The translations under genes were made by a program, and so were the position numbers. 64,000 nt of DNA from Oscillatoriales cyanobacterium (GTDB lineage: Bacteria; Cyanobacteriota; Cyanobacteriia; Cyanobacteriales; Laspinemataceae), in NCBI GenBank assembly GCA_011390955.1, contig JAABRM010000014.1, positions 92,681-156,680 of the forward strand, in the 5' to 3' direction. The notes beneath the pieces were generated by a model that saw nothing but the letters and a program-made list of their open reading frames with translations, was not told where the DNA came from and did not search any database. Each line of letters opens with the position of its first letter. Within the stretch, counting starts at the first letter, position 1. Below are positions 13,378 through 23,529 of the stretch, one piece after another.

Positions 13378-14283
13378 CTAGCCGTTTAAACTATTTGGGT
13401 CAATGCCATGCGATCGCAGCAATTCTTCTAAACGCTGGGATTTTTGCCGTTCTGCTTCAGCCAGTTGTCGTTCAGTTTCCGCCCGTTGCCGTTCCGCTTC
13501 AGCCCGTTGGCGTTCAGTTTCCGCCCGTTGGCGTTCCGCTTCAGCCCGTTGGCGTTCAGTTTCCGCCCGTTGCCGTTCCGCTTCAAAATTTGCTTGGGCT
13601 TGTTCCGTTGGTGTTAAAATCCAATTACCTTCGGCATCATACCAACGCAGCCAAACCCGATTAAGTCCTTCATATTCTCCCGACCACAAACCCAAGCCTA
13701 ATTCTAATTGAGGCATCCAAATTCTGGGTTCTTTTAACTCGATTTCTTGATAAAACCCAGCCCGGATTTCAAAGGCTTTTAATGTATCCGTATAGCGATC
13801 GAATACGATATAATAAGGAACCTTCAAAATTTGCTCGTAAACTTCCCATTTTGTCGGGGGTTGATTGCTTAATCTCGTACTTCTGCCTAAGTCTTCTTTT
13901 TCCGTTCCTGGTGATAGTAATTCTACCACCACCGTCGGGGCAACCACTTCTTGCCAAATCACATAACTTAACCGTAAATCTTTTTCGTCATAAAGCCGTG
14001 ACACCCCGACCACTCCAAACCAGTCTGGTCGTTTATACCAAGAATGGTGCCGCCCATCATAATAAAGGTTCATATCCCCAGCACTAAATATTTCCTCTGA
14101 TGGATAATTTGGGGGGCAAAAGGTCAGACTGAGTAAAGGGGGTTGGCGATAATGGAATTCGTCAGGCAAACCAGGTTCCTCCGGGTTTTCACTAGGTAAG
14201 TCATACATGGTGGGCAGGGTTTCTCTCGGAGAAACAGGAGTTTCTCTTTGTTCTATCGGGTATTTAAATTGTTTAAGTTGCAT
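13378..14283 (-). CDS. Uma2 family protein with a C-terminal coiled coil
   Basis: Uma2 (DUF820) proteins have a PD-(D/E)xK nuclease-like fold and are extremely abundant in cyanobacteria; their function is not known. The 301-residue protein carries the core motifs PDWFGVVGVSRLY, LSYVIWQE, VVVELLSPGTE and WEVYEQILKVPYYIVFDRY. The last 80 residues are a highly charged coiled coil of seven-residue units, ERQRAEA/ERQRAET, encoded by a DNA minisatellite at about 13440-13590. A paralogue with a differently composed tail lies at 49874-50734. An intact paralogue tail fragment is also seen at 12921-12971. Confidence 0.92.
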   Translation of the reverse strand: MQLKQFKYPIEQRETPVSPRETLPTMYDLPSENPEEPGLPDEFHYRQPPLLSLTFCPPNYPSEEIFSAGDMNLYYDGRHHSWYKRPDWFGVVGVSRLYDEKDLRLSYVIWQEVVAPTVVVELLSPGTEKEDLGRSTRLSNQPPTKWEVYEQILKVPYYIVFDRYTDTLKAFEIRAGFYQEIELKEPRIWMPQLELGLGLWSGEYEGLNRVWLRWYDAEGNWILTPTEQAQANFEAERQRAETERQRAEAERQRAETERQRAEAERQRAETERQLAEAERQKSQRLEELLRSHGIDPNSLNG

Positions 14284-14432
14284 TTTGCTTCGACAACCGT
14301 TTATTATTTATAATAATTCAATTATAACGCAAAACCAAAAATTTGCTCTGATTTTAACCAAGAAAATTTCCCTGGATTACTATCCTTTTATTGCGCTAAT
14401 TTTATAGTTATTTCAATTGTGTTTAATACGCT

Positions 14433-14460
14433 GTAGGGGCGATTCGCGAATCGCCCCTAC
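14433..14460. repeat. Perfect 28-bp palindrome
   Basis: GTAGGGGCGATTCG (14433-14446) is followed immediately by its exact reverse complement (14447-14460). It lies between the Uma2 gene and the SGNH hydrolase gene. Related hairpins occur at 48023-48051 (GTAGGGGCGAGC..GCCCCTAC) and, with a different core, at 54908-54936. Confidence 0.85.
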
Positions 14461-14543
14461 AAAATGAAACCACTATTTGGCTAGATCCAAACCCCTAGAG
14501 GATTCGCTGAAAAAGGGGGATTTTTATAATGAAAGTAAGAAGT

Positions 14544-15404
14544 CTATTCTAATTTCATTTGGCTAAATAAATCGATCGCCGATCGCCAAACTAAATATCC
14601 TTGACGGCTTAAATGTAAACCATCGGTGGTTAACTCCAACCGCAGATTTCCCTTAGCATCCGTAAATAAAGGATGTAAATCTAAGAAATAAACATTTTCT
14701 TCTTCAGCGATCGCTTTTAGTTGACTGTTCATCTCGCGAATAGTCTCATTGGGAATTGCTAAGAGGCGATCGCGTCTTTCCCAAGTCGCATCTTCTGAAC
14801 TGTGGGGTAAAATTGACTGCACCACCACTTGAGCATTAGGATGAGCCCAAAGAATATCGCGGATAATTAAACGGGAATTTTCCAGCACTGTTTCCGGTGA
14901 CTCCCCGCGAATCAAATCATTAATTCCAATCAAAACAAACACCGTTTCGGGATTAGTTTCATCCAGGAGTTTTAATCGCTTCAATAAACCCTGAGAAGTT
15001 TCTCCCGAAATCCCTTGATTCAGCCAAGTTTTACCCGGTGGCAATAACTCAGGGGGAAACCAAAGAGTAATCGAATCCCCTGCTAAAATAAACAACCGTT
15101 CGGGGGGATTTTTCGCCACCGCTTTGGCTTCCCGGCCCAATTGGGCAACCCATTGGTCATAATTCCAGCGATGTTTTGGCCCCAACTGGAGTTGACTGGG
15201 GGATACCTTGATGCTTTCTAGGGTTTGTTCATTATTCAATTTGGCCGATTTTGACCAGTCAGCCGAGGAGTCTGAACTTTTTGCCAGCAGCAAACCGACC
15301 GTCAAAAGCAGCAACCCATTCGTTGCCAAGGATAATAAAGCCCAAGACGGAATTTTATTCAAGGACGTGAATATGCTAATTGTTTGGAGTTTGCCTGGTT
15401 CCAC
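14544..15404 (-). CDS. SGNH/GDSL-type hydrolase, membrane-anchored
   Basis: After a short cytoplasmic start, residues 18-41 form one hydrophobic segment (WALLSLATNGLLLLTVGLLL), probably a signal anchor that puts the enzyme in the periplasm. The SGNH blocks are present: FILAGDSITLWF (block I serine), the glycine in NQGISGETSQG (block II), VFVLIGINDLIRG (block III asparagine) and TTDGLHLSRQGY (block V aspartate and histidine). Such enzymes are lipases, esterases or acetyl-hydrolases; the substrate is unknown. The start is GTG at 15404, with no clear ribosome binding site. It is followed at a distance by nothing related; the type I-D operon lies upstream in the same direction. Confidence 0.88.
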   Translation of the reverse strand: MEPGKLQTISIFTSLNKIPSWALLSLATNGLLLLTVGLLLAKSSDSSADWSKSAKLNNEQTLESIKVSPSQLQLGPKHRWNYDQWVAQLGREAKAVAKNPPERLFILAGDSITLWFPPELLPPGKTWLNQGISGETSQGLLKRLKLLDETNPETVFVLIGINDLIRGESPETVLENSRLIIRDILWAHPNAQVVVQSILPHSSEDATWERRDRLLAIPNETIREMNSQLKAIAEEENVYFLDLHPLFTDAKGNLRLELTTDGLHLSRQGYLVWRSAIDLFSQMKLE

Positions 15405-15735
15405 CGTTTAATTTATCTGCTTATGGGGTGAAGACTTTGCCCACAGGTTATCACATCTGATGGCTAATTGGCTTGGTGGTGTTCCTATGCTTTTTATCAG
15501 TCTTACAGGGCACATTCACAGGGACATTCACAGAGTCATTGGCAAAATCATTGGCAAAATCAAGGCAACCAGGGGATCCCCTCTAAGTTTATTCGATATC
15601 CTGGGTCAGTCTTATCTTAGGGAAAAATCGAGAAAATGATGTCTGGGTGGTTTTTGCCCAGACCATCTATTTTTGAAATCCGGCTATTCTGGGTTATTTC
15701 TAGGGAGCATTTCACATAGATGCCTATTTTTACGG
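15405..15735. other. Intergenic region between the SGNH gene and cas6
   Basis: I see no gene and no CRISPR repeats here. The stretch has short direct repeats, CACATTCACAGGGACATTCACAG near 15510-15532 and CATTGGCAAAAT twice near 15539-15561. It was examined with care because a type I-D array might be expected next to cas6. Confidence 0.6.
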
Positions 15736-16578
15736 TCAATTAACCAGAGGAAAATTAACTCGCCGCACCATTCCCATACCCATCGTAGTTTTGCGTCCCA
15801 AACCAGCATATAAAGCAAAATCCGCCAAGGCATTTAGTTGTTTAATTGCAGTGGGTTCAACCTCTCCCAAAATTCGGAAACTAATCTCCCCAATACAGCC
15901 AATAAAAGTGCTCCGAGAATCCCCCACTACTTCGGTACGAATATTAAAAAAACTGGGAAAAATCATCCCTAGCAAATCAGGGGAAAACTCTATGCCACTG
16001 TATTTATTCCAGCGGTGCAACAAACTATTAAAGACACAATCCCTGGTTGGCAAAGAAGCATCGTACTGTCCCTGACGAAAAGAGGTCGGTGTGGCAATGG
16101 TAAAAGCCAGTTGGCGATCGCGATCGGCAGCCTTTTCATATAAAGTAGAATAAGAGCTAAAATTTGCCCAAGGTTGCTGAGGTTGCGCCGTGCCTAAAAT
16201 ACTGGTAATGTGTAAATCTGCTGGTCCTAAATGCCAAGAATGCTCTGGGTTTAAATTCAACCAAAGCTTAGTCAAGCGAGAAAACAATGTATCATCTAAT
16301 AAAGAAATCCGCCACCAGCAACGAGTCCCCCCACTAATGCCTTGATCGTACTCCCATTCTAACGAATCAATGCCGAATGCACTCCGCATTTTTCCGCTAA
16401 TTTGTAAAGGACTGAGGGTGAAAGCTTTATCATTTTTTTGCTCATGGAGATAGTCACCTAATTCTCGATCTCCCGCGCTGACCAAGGTGAGAAATAGGGC
16501 GTGTAAATGTCTGCCGGTGAGGTATTGGGGAGGAATCCAAGATTTAGGTTGGATGTTGAGGACAAGACTGTGAGGCAT
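15736..16578 (-). CDS. cas6: Cas6 family CRISPR RNA endoribonuclease
   Basis: Cas6 cuts the precursor CRISPR RNA within repeats. The C-terminal glycine-rich loop typical of the family is present (GLGRKTTMGMGMVRR), after a region with GCIGEISFRILGE, and the N-terminal part has SLVLNIQPKSWIPPQYLTGRHLHALFLTLV, matching the first RAMP domain. I start at the ATG at 16578; the longer frame to 16659 begins with a TTG inside a HIP1-containing stretch and lacks a ribosome binding site. It is the last gene of the type I-D operon, 93 bases after cas3'. Confidence 0.9.
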   Translation of the reverse strand: MPHSLVLNIQPKSWIPPQYLTGRHLHALFLTLVSAGDRELGDYLHEQKNDKAFTLSPLQISGKMRSAFGIDSLEWEYDQGISGGTRCWWRISLLDDTLFSRLTKLWLNLNPEHSWHLGPADLHITSILGTAQPQQPWANFSSYSTLYEKAADRDRQLAFTIATPTSFRQGQYDASLPTRDCVFNSLLHRWNKYSGIEFSPDLLGMIFPSFFNIRTEVVGDSRSTFIGCIGEISFRILGEVEPTAIKQLNALADFALYAGLGRKTTMGMGMVRRVNFPLVN

Positions 16579-16671
16579 TGGCTTATTTTGGGTTGAATAT
16601 TTAGGGTTATTTTGGGTTATAAAAGGTAATTTTAGGGCGGCAATGGTGCGATCGCTCAATTTTAATTATTG

Positions 16672-18951
16672 TTAAACAATCAAAAGCTCGTCATCAGGAA
16701 GACGTACCTGCTTACTTTTCATAGCCATTGCTAAAATGCCATAAATCCCAGGTAAAAATCTGTATTCTTTTTCCTTATCATTGCAAGACACTACAATGGG
16801 ATAAGATACGATTCCTTCTCGTCGCAGTTGATAAAAAGCAGCAGCATTTGAAATAGGGCAAATAATGACTCCTAATAGCAATATTTTTTCAAGTTTTTTA
16901 ACTAAAGGAGTTGGTGCGATCGCACCTTCTAAGGTGCGACTAATTCGGCAATCTCGAAAAGCCGTTAATTTATTGAGTTCTTTACTCACAAATTCTGATT
17001 GATTTCCATAGTAGCGCAAACGAAAACTTAATTGATAAATTTTTTGAGTGCGATTAGTTATTTCAATGTAATCACCGTTTTGCACAAATTCATAATATCG
17101 TAACAGATGAATTGGATCTAAAACAGTCTCTTCTGATTCATCAAGTAAAAAACCATGAGGATCGCGGATAGGCAGACTTTCAAACAAACTTGAGCGGAAT
17201 TGAAACAGCGGTGCATAACTTGCTGCCCATATTTCCGCAAATTCTTTTAACTCTTTAGCCGCATCTGGGTCTTTTTGAAACACCTCCTCATACTTTTCTA
17301 TGGGAGCAATTCCTGTTTCAATTTCTTCATATTCATGCGCGTAATGAAGCTGGATAAACTTTTTTACAAAAGCTTGTCCGACTTTAATATATTTCCACTC
17401 TTCTTGTAGAGGTTTATCTCCTATTTTAACAATCTGCTCGGCGGCTCGCAAAATTTGCATCCGGTAACGATATTCTTTCCAACTACGTCCCCTTCCTAAT
17501 GTTTCTTGCAAAGTTTCAAAAAGTTGAAGAATGACATCTTTGCCTGGTAGGTTTATAAGCATTTCTTCCATTTCTAATAAAGGGCGGGCAATTTCTAAAA
17601 ATGATTCCGAACGCCAGTAAACATCAAGAAAAGGTTTATCAAGACAGGATAAATTATTCAGAGTTTCTGTCAGTGCAGCACGTCCTTTAGAGCAATCAAT
17701 ATCGGTTAACCCTTCTTCCCAAGCAATTGCCGGTAAATAAGCGATCGCCTCTGAAGGAATATCGGTTTCAGACTTGCCCAAAACACGACCAACTCTTCCT
17801 ATCCTTTGCCAAAAAGCGGCGCGATCGCGGGCTGAAAAAATTAACCAGTCTAAATTTTGTCTTGTCGGTGCAGGGTTGCGTTCAAAGTTAAATCCTACAT
17901 CGACGGTACTGGTTGCTAAAATAATTTGACACTGCATTGCTCGCTGTCTATCTGCTTTTGGTGCAGGGCCTGTGATTCTTCCGGTCACATTGCCACAACC
18001 TTTTGTTTGTAGTAATTTAGACAGCAAATTGATATTATCCAAAGAGTCAAGAATAACAGCGCCATTTTGGTTCGGTTGCTCTTTTAAGCGTTTAATGACC
18101 TCATTGGCTAATTCATTAATCCACTGATTTTTATCATCTGGTTGTGGGCGCAATTCTAAATTAACTGCTGTTTGGGAGGGTAATAAATTTTCCTGGCCGG
18201 TTTCCCCATCAATGCGAGCAATTCTTAACCCCTTTTTTTGTAAACTTTGCAGCGCTGCTTCACAGGCTTTTTCTGGGGTTGCGGTCAATAAAACAATTTT
18301 GCGTCCGTTTTGGAAAAAGCCAAAAATTAGCGAATATGCCAGATAAAACAATAATCCGACTAACTGCTTGGCATCATAAAGATGAAATTCATCAACAATC
18401 ACAGTGCCAAAAGAAGTAAAAAAAGTTGATGCCAAGTTTACTTTATCTAGTCGGTTGTAACCAAAAAAAGTAGCGTAATAAAAAATATCCGGGTTGATGA
18501 CTAACAAAACCGGCTGGTTAGGCTCAACATCATCAAAAACTGTTGCAGGATTTCGCAGCACATTATACAGCTTTTCCCCCGAACGTTTACCTACTCTGTC
18601 ATCAGGCCATGATTTAATTTCTCTGGCAGTCACGTCTTTTACAAGATGAGGCAAACCAGCATCTTGCACAAATTTCTCGGCAGCTTCTTTTTGCTGTTCA
18701 ACTAAGGCATTTGTCGGAGCAATATAGATAGCATTTTGAGAAGGATTATGCAGCATCACTGTTAAACCGGCCTTTGTTTTTCCCGTGCCAGTTGGCGCTA
18801 AATCAAGGATAATATCTGCATCCCGCGCTTGTTCAAATACATCGACTTGATGTTGAAGTGCGTTTCCCATAAATGCCAGTTCATCGGGGAGTGAAAGGCA
18901 GTTTGGAATGCTGCGGGGTTCAAGTTGAATAGCTAAATTTTTAGCGGTCAT
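16672..18951 (-). CDS. cas3: Cas3' helicase of a type I-D CRISPR system
   Basis: In type I-D the helicase part of Cas3 is separate and the HD nuclease sits on Cas10d. This 759-residue protein fits: no HD domain, Walker A at residues 52-59 (APTGTGKT), APTNALVEQQ, the DEFH box at 187-190 (VIVDEFHLYDAKQ), TATPEKA as motif III, and the C-terminal helicase motif FWQRIGRVGRVLG. It would unwind DNA ahead of cleavage. Its ATG overlaps the csc1 stop by four bases (ATGA). Confidence 0.94.
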   Translation of the reverse strand: MTAKNLAIQLEPRSIPNCLSLPDELAFMGNALQHQVDVFEQARDADIILDLAPTGTGKTKAGLTVMLHNPSQNAIYIAPTNALVEQQKEAAEKFVQDAGLPHLVKDVTAREIKSWPDDRVGKRSGEKLYNVLRNPATVFDDVEPNQPVLLVINPDIFYYATFFGYNRLDKVNLASTFFTSFGTVIVDEFHLYDAKQLVGLLFYLAYSLIFGFFQNGRKIVLLTATPEKACEAALQSLQKKGLRIARIDGETGQENLLPSQTAVNLELRPQPDDKNQWINELANEVIKRLKEQPNQNGAVILDSLDNINLLSKLLQTKGCGNVTGRITGPAPKADRQRAMQCQIILATSTVDVGFNFERNPAPTRQNLDWLIFSARDRAAFWQRIGRVGRVLGKSETDIPSEAIAYLPAIAWEEGLTDIDCSKGRAALTETLNNLSCLDKPFLDVYWRSESFLEIARPLLEMEEMLINLPGKDVILQLFETLQETLGRGRSWKEYRYRMQILRAAEQIVKIGDKPLQEEWKYIKVGQAFVKKFIQLHYAHEYEEIETGIAPIEKYEEVFQKDPDAAKELKEFAEIWAASYAPLFQFRSSLFESLPIRDPHGFLLDESEETVLDPIHLLRYYEFVQNGDYIEITNRTQKIYQLSFRLRYYGNQSEFVSKELNKLTAFRDCRISRTLEGAIAPTPLVKKLEKILLLGVIICPISNAAAFYQLRREGIVSYPIVVSCNDKEKEYRFLPGIYGILAMAMKSKQVRLPDDELLIV

Positions 18952-19715
18952 TTGTTAGTTTCTCCACCACAAAAGTATAAATTTGCCGGTACTGTCATGT
19001 CACCAATACGCCAAGCTTCCCCGCGAAAATGCAAGTTTTTTAGCAAGGGTGCTGGTGGCATAGAGATTAAATCAAAAGACAAGATTTCTAAGCTAGGAGG
19101 TAAGTCAGCAACGCTAAGATAAAAATCACTTTTATACTCACCCACCGGCAATAAACTAACCGGCAGTTCTTCCAAGACATTCACTTTGACTTTACTGGCA
19201 AATTTTCCTAAGCGAATATAATCCGGTAATTCGCAATCTCCTAACACCAAAGTTTGAAATTTATTTTGGCGTTCAATCATGCGAATTCGTCCCGTTTGTG
19301 GAAAATTGCTCGCTCGAAATGAATTGAGTTTTTTACCTTTAGGAAGTAGGCGTTGCAAAGCCCAATCTTCCCGTGATGTGGCAACTCGGTTATTAGTCAT
19401 CGAATACCAATAGCTATCAGAAAGAGCGTTAAATGTTTCAAACCGAAATTTTACTTTCCCGTTGCTTGGAGATGCCGGTAACACATAACAAGTTTGACTT
19501 AAGGGTTGCAAATCTTCCCTATAAGTTGGTCTTCCTGTCGCTTTACCTTGGAGGCGATAGGGAGAATGTACCCAACCCATTGCATAGGCTAAAGCATAAT
19601 TCCCGATCGCCCCTTCAGTGTAATAGGTATCTGACAACTCCCTAGAGGCAAAAAACACCGGTTCTGCACACCATAATTCAATAAGTTTTGCCTGCCCAAA
19701 AGGAAGTGTAGACAT
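18948..19715 (-). CDS. csc1: Type I-D CRISPR protein Csc1 (Cas5d group)
   Basis: Csc1 is the Cas5-like subunit of the type I-D effector and holds the 5' handle of the guide RNA. The 255-residue protein starts with a Cas5-type strand (AKLIELWCAEPVFFASRE) and has the family's YTEGAIGNYALAYAMGWVHSPYR region and TNNRVATSREDWALQRLLP. The gene lies three bases after csc2 and overlaps cas3'. Its family call rests on sequence pattern and position. Confidence 0.92.
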   Translation of the reverse strand: MSTLPFGQAKLIELWCAEPVFFASRELSDTYYTEGAIGNYALAYAMGWVHSPYRLQGKATGRPTYREDLQPLSQTCYVLPASPSNGKVKFRFETFNALSDSYWYSMTNNRVATSREDWALQRLLPKGKKLNSFRASNFPQTGRIRMIERQNKFQTLVLGDCELPDYIRLGKFASKVKVNVLEELPVSLLPVGEYKSDFYLSVADLPPSLEILSFDLISMPPAPLLKNLHFRGEAWRIGDMTVPANLYFCGGETNK

Positions 19716-19718
19716 AAA

Positions 19719-20744
19719 TTAACTCTCTGTTTCTACCGTGTTTTTCTTGTTTTTACCTTTGCTGCCTTTGGTGGTTTTTTTCGCTTCCGGGGCAACTCGG
19801 AACGATTCATAAGAAGCACTTAAACCCTTAAGAAAATCATCCCGCTGAGTTTCTGACCAATGATAATCCACATCCGCAATTAAAGCGGTTAATTCATCCT
19901 CAGATAATTGCATAGCAACTCCGCGCCGATTTTTCCAATGTGAAATAACTTCTTTAGTAGCAGAAATAAGAGTATCCGTATTGAAGGGATGCTCTAAAGG
20001 CTTCGGCAACGTATCATAAAGTGCTTGGACTAATTCTAAAGAACTTGGCAATTCTACTCGACCGGCAAACACTCCTAATATCTGATTTTCCATCCGTCCA
20101 ACTCGACTGGAAACAGCGCCATAACGAGTGGTTGATAAAATGTTGCCAATCACATAACGCAACTCATCTGCGGTAATATCTTTTAGCGTCACCACATCGA
20201 GAAAATGAACGCCTGGTTTAATGTATTCGCTGGTGTTTAAAGCCGTTGAAGCGTTCCCTTGTTCATCCCGCATTGTGCCGGTTTCAAAAATAGCATTGAT
20301 CGTGCGATCGCCCAGCACATCGGTTGCCGGTAGCACACTGAAAGCATCCTCTGTCCAAATGCGGCTTTTTTGAGCACCCCCACCACCGGCAGCAAAACCG
20401 TAAAGGAAACAATCAACACACATTTCACAGGGAGAATTCGTGTTTAAAGAACACACCGACCCATCTTTACTGGTGTATAAAAGTTGGTGTGAGCGTAAAA
20501 ATTCGCGTCCATACCGACGTTCTGGTGCAACTTGCTTGCGTTTTGTCATTACCAAGCGTTGAATCGAACTTTGATCCTGCACACCGGCTTGCACAAATTC
20601 GCTACACATTGGCTCGCCAGAACCTTCTGTGCGAAAGATTGTTTCAGATTTTGTCGTCCTCAAAACCACCAAACCAATAAACCGGCCTTTGGGGAAATTT
20701 TCGTAACATTGAGCGAGAAAAGCATTGAGTTTTTCAACATACAT
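19719..20744 (-). CDS. csc2: Type I-D CRISPR protein Csc2 (Cas7d backbone)
   Basis: Csc2 is the Cas7-like subunit that forms the filament along the guide RNA. The 341-residue protein has the expected CEMCVDCFLYGFAAGG cysteine cluster followed by QKSRIWTEDAFSVLPATD, then PGVHFLDVVTLKDITADELRYVI and a long segment YGAVSSRVGRMENQILG. The C-terminal 20 residues are lysine-rich (KTTKGSKGKNKK), unlike the rest, and look like a disordered tail. It follows csc3 by 15 bases. Confidence 0.93.
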   Translation of the reverse strand: MYVEKLNAFLAQCYENFPKGRFIGLVVLRTTKSETIFRTEGSGEPMCSEFVQAGVQDQSSIQRLVMTKRKQVAPERRYGREFLRSHQLLYTSKDGSVCSLNTNSPCEMCVDCFLYGFAAGGGGAQKSRIWTEDAFSVLPATDVLGDRTINAIFETGTMRDEQGNASTALNTSEYIKPGVHFLDVVTLKDITADELRYVIGNILSTTRYGAVSSRVGRMENQILGVFAGRVELPSSLELVQALYDTLPKPLEHPFNTDTLISATKEVISHWKNRRGVAMQLSEDELTALIADVDYHWSETQRDDFLKGLSASYESFRVAPEAKKTTKGSKGKNKKNTVETES

Positions 20745-20759
20745 GGGGCAATCTCCTAA

Positions 20760-23453
20760 TTAAATAGACGCAGTATTTTCGGTAGATTTTTCATCTTTTT
20801 TTGGCTTGGGTAGCTGTTGATAAGCTTCTTGCCAGAAAAATAAATAAGCGGCTTCCAAGTTGTTTTGATCCGCAAGAAGTTTTTCAGGCCGGCCTTGATA
20901 AACTTCCTCATAGAGCTTACGCAAAACTGCGTAATATTGCTTGATTTGCTCATACTTAGTTTCCCCCACTTGATAATCACGGATACGGTCTAAACGAGTG
21001 TGATACTTTTGTGCTAAAGCCCCAAACATAAAATCTAAATCCATGTAAGATTTATGAGAACGAACCGCCGTCGTAAAAGCTGTAAATGGCTCTGCTAAAG
21101 AGGTACGTTTGAAAGAATTTCCCTTGAGATTTGCTTCAGCCGCAATTTTTGCCGCCTCTTTGAGATATTGCGTTAAAAGCGTATTTTCATTTGGCATAAG
21201 GCTCTCCAGTAAAGTGTTTAAGGGTTCTTTAATCTGCTTCCAGTTGTACTCCAAATTTGGCTCATCTTGTTCGCGCAAAATCCAGCGCAACAACACATAG
21301 TAAAGTCGGAAAGGTTGTGTGGTTGCCCGTGCTAAATCGTACAAACAATCATCAGCTTTTTGGATAGTAGAAACAGCCGTTCCAAGTTTTCCTATGCACC
21401 GAAGTCGCTTAAGAATGTCCTCAGCATCACTGCGATTATATTGTCCTGTTCCGAGTAAAAATTGAAGGGAGGCCGGTATTCCTTCTACTCGTCCGAAACT
21501 CTCCTCAGATAATTCTACCTCCAAATTACCACTAAGTGTAAAAGGAAATCCCAAATCTAAAGATAAGGAAAGTTCTAAAGCTAATCGCAAGGACTTAAGT
21601 AAAGCCATAGACGAATTAGCATCACCCCACAGTAAAGGAATAACAACTGTTGTGTAAATAAAATTAGGCCGTTTTGGAAAGGCAAAACCCACAACTTTGT
21701 TAGCCGTAAATTCCATCTCATTATCTTTATAAAGCTTGAGTTGATTAACCGTAACAACACCTCCATCTGCATTTGTTGCAGCAAGTTCTCGCAAAAATTC
21801 TCGCCAAATTCGCAACAATTCAGGAGAAGAGTTTTTTGGTAAAGCCAAGTGCAAATAAAGCGGATTTTCTTTAACTTTACCCGGAAAATTTGCACCTACA
21901 GCCAGAAGCTGATACGATAAAGCAGCCAAAGAATCTGCTTGTCGTGTTGGGTCTGCACTGATTCCCCCAGGCAAACGATTAGAAAAAACTTGCACCTTTG
22001 TACCCGGTGGCATACTGTTAGAAATTAGAGCATCAGTTTCGCCAAAAGTCGAGCCAAGAGAACAACGTTTGCGGGGGTTTGCTTCAATATATGCAATCAA
22101 ATCTTCAATGCCATTTAAAGCACCGCTATTCGGTAAACTCAAAAGTCTAGCAACAGCCGCCACCATTTCTTCTGAAGCTTCAGAGGTCTCAGATTTTTGC
22201 GAATTTTCTTTTCTCAATTCAAAAGATTCTCGCAAAGCTAACTCAATTCCCTCCAGTCCTCTCAGCGCAGCTTTAGCCGCAAATAAAGGCCGGCCATATT
22301 GAGCGTTAAAGCTTTCCAGCACGTTTTTTTGCTGTTCCGAAATGCCCACTTTTTCAGCAACTTTTTCCCAGCGATGATTTGTCTTTAAACCGGCTTCTCC
22401 GTAGCTCAAATAAGCAGCTTTTAGCCCTTCGGCAATACCAAATTCTTCAGCATTGCTCACCGGCAATAACCCAACCTCCACAGCTTTTTGTAATGCGTCT
22501 GTGCCGGCTTCTTCTCCCCATTTTTCCACATCTTTGTTAATTTTGTCAAGTTTAAAATTGGCTTTTTTCTTTTCCAAAAGCGCCAAAATATTGCTTACTA
22601 CCTCATCAACATTTTGCTGGATAGCTTGCTGAGAAACTTTAATTCCATCTTTTGTTGCACGCACCAACTGTTCAATATTATTCCCAAAAACTTCATCAAT
22701 TTTTGCTTGCCAGCGAGAAGCAATTTTTAAGGTCAAATCTTCCGAAGGCCAAGCCGAACCCTCAAAAATTACCCCATCAGGAAAAAGTGCCAAAGGAGTT
22801 AATTCATAATCCGCCAAAATTTCCTCGCAGGCACCCAGCAATAAAGCCGTGATATAACCCCGATCCTCCGAGAGTCGAATTCGGAAAAGATTACTACGCC
22901 GCCCAAAAGCAACTGTTAACTCATTTTGAACTTTCCGCAACCTTTCACTTTCTGGAATTCCTAAGTCAAATAAATCCGCCGCCGTCACCATTGCAGCCCA
23001 ACGTTTAATGTTTGGATCTTCAGGAAAAAGTATTGCCCCATCGCTAACATTATGACCTGAATGGCGCTCAATTAGCCGCCTAACTAATTCTAAATCATCG
23101 TCATTTTTAACCAAATCTAAAACACAAGCTTCTTCTAATTGCTCACGCAAAAATTGCCCGTTTCTCGCTAAAACTTTAACTTTCCGTTCTTGCTTGTCTA
23201 ATTTATTCAAGTCGTGAACAGCGGTTGCAGCTAAAATTAAACCGCGTTTATCTTCGGGGACTTTTGCGATTTTTGTAACCGTGAGAATAAATTGACAAGC
23301 CGAGTCTAAATGTTCAGCCAGAGGTGTTCCTATTCTGCTTCCATACTGATGATGGTGAGCATGGCGCAGATAAAGCTGAGGGCGAATTTTACTGAAATAA
23401 TTATCCTCTAAACTTTGGGGTGGCCGGTTTAAAAGCCGAAGTTGTTTTTGCAT
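20760..23453 (-). CDS. cas10d: Type I-D CRISPR large subunit Cas10d (Csc3) with HD domain
   Basis: The 897-residue protein is the large subunit of the type I-D effector. It has an N-terminal HD nuclease domain: HAHHHQYGSRIG at 31-42, AEHLDSACQFI, and AVHDLNK with H80-D81, which supplies the DNA cleavage activity missing from the separate Cas3'. The rest contains a cysteine-poor palm-like region and a helical C-terminus. Length is normal for the family. I see no GCGATCGC octamer in this gene, whereas the octamer is frequent on both sides, which is consistent with relatively recent transfer. It is the first cas gene of the operon. Confidence 0.93.
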   Translation of the reverse strand: MQKQLRLLNRPPQSLEDNYFSKIRPQLYLRHAHHHQYGSRIGTPLAEHLDSACQFILTVTKIAKVPEDKRGLILAATAVHDLNKLDKQERKVKVLARNGQFLREQLEEACVLDLVKNDDDLELVRRLIERHSGHNVSDGAILFPEDPNIKRWAAMVTAADLFDLGIPESERLRKVQNELTVAFGRRSNLFRIRLSEDRGYITALLLGACEEILADYELTPLALFPDGVIFEGSAWPSEDLTLKIASRWQAKIDEVFGNNIEQLVRATKDGIKVSQQAIQQNVDEVVSNILALLEKKKANFKLDKINKDVEKWGEEAGTDALQKAVEVGLLPVSNAEEFGIAEGLKAAYLSYGEAGLKTNHRWEKVAEKVGISEQQKNVLESFNAQYGRPLFAAKAALRGLEGIELALRESFELRKENSQKSETSEASEEMVAAVARLLSLPNSGALNGIEDLIAYIEANPRKRCSLGSTFGETDALISNSMPPGTKVQVFSNRLPGGISADPTRQADSLAALSYQLLAVGANFPGKVKENPLYLHLALPKNSSPELLRIWREFLRELAATNADGGVVTVNQLKLYKDNEMEFTANKVVGFAFPKRPNFIYTTVVIPLLWGDANSSMALLKSLRLALELSLSLDLGFPFTLSGNLEVELSEESFGRVEGIPASLQFLLGTGQYNRSDAEDILKRLRCIGKLGTAVSTIQKADDCLYDLARATTQPFRLYYVLLRWILREQDEPNLEYNWKQIKEPLNTLLESLMPNENTLLTQYLKEAAKIAAEANLKGNSFKRTSLAEPFTAFTTAVRSHKSYMDLDFMFGALAQKYHTRLDRIRDYQVGETKYEQIKQYYAVLRKLYEEVYQGRPEKLLADQNNLEAAYLFFWQEAYQQLPKPKKDEKSTENTASI

Positions 23454-23529
23454 ATATTAACTCTTTTTTTAAGAATGCGCTGAATCAGATAATTTTTTTC
23501 TAGGTTGACATTTAAACGGTAATTTTGCT

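Noticed and set aside
15405..15735. Possible CRISPR array next to cas6
   Set aside because: No regularly spaced repeats of 35-38 bases were found here or elsewhere in the window.
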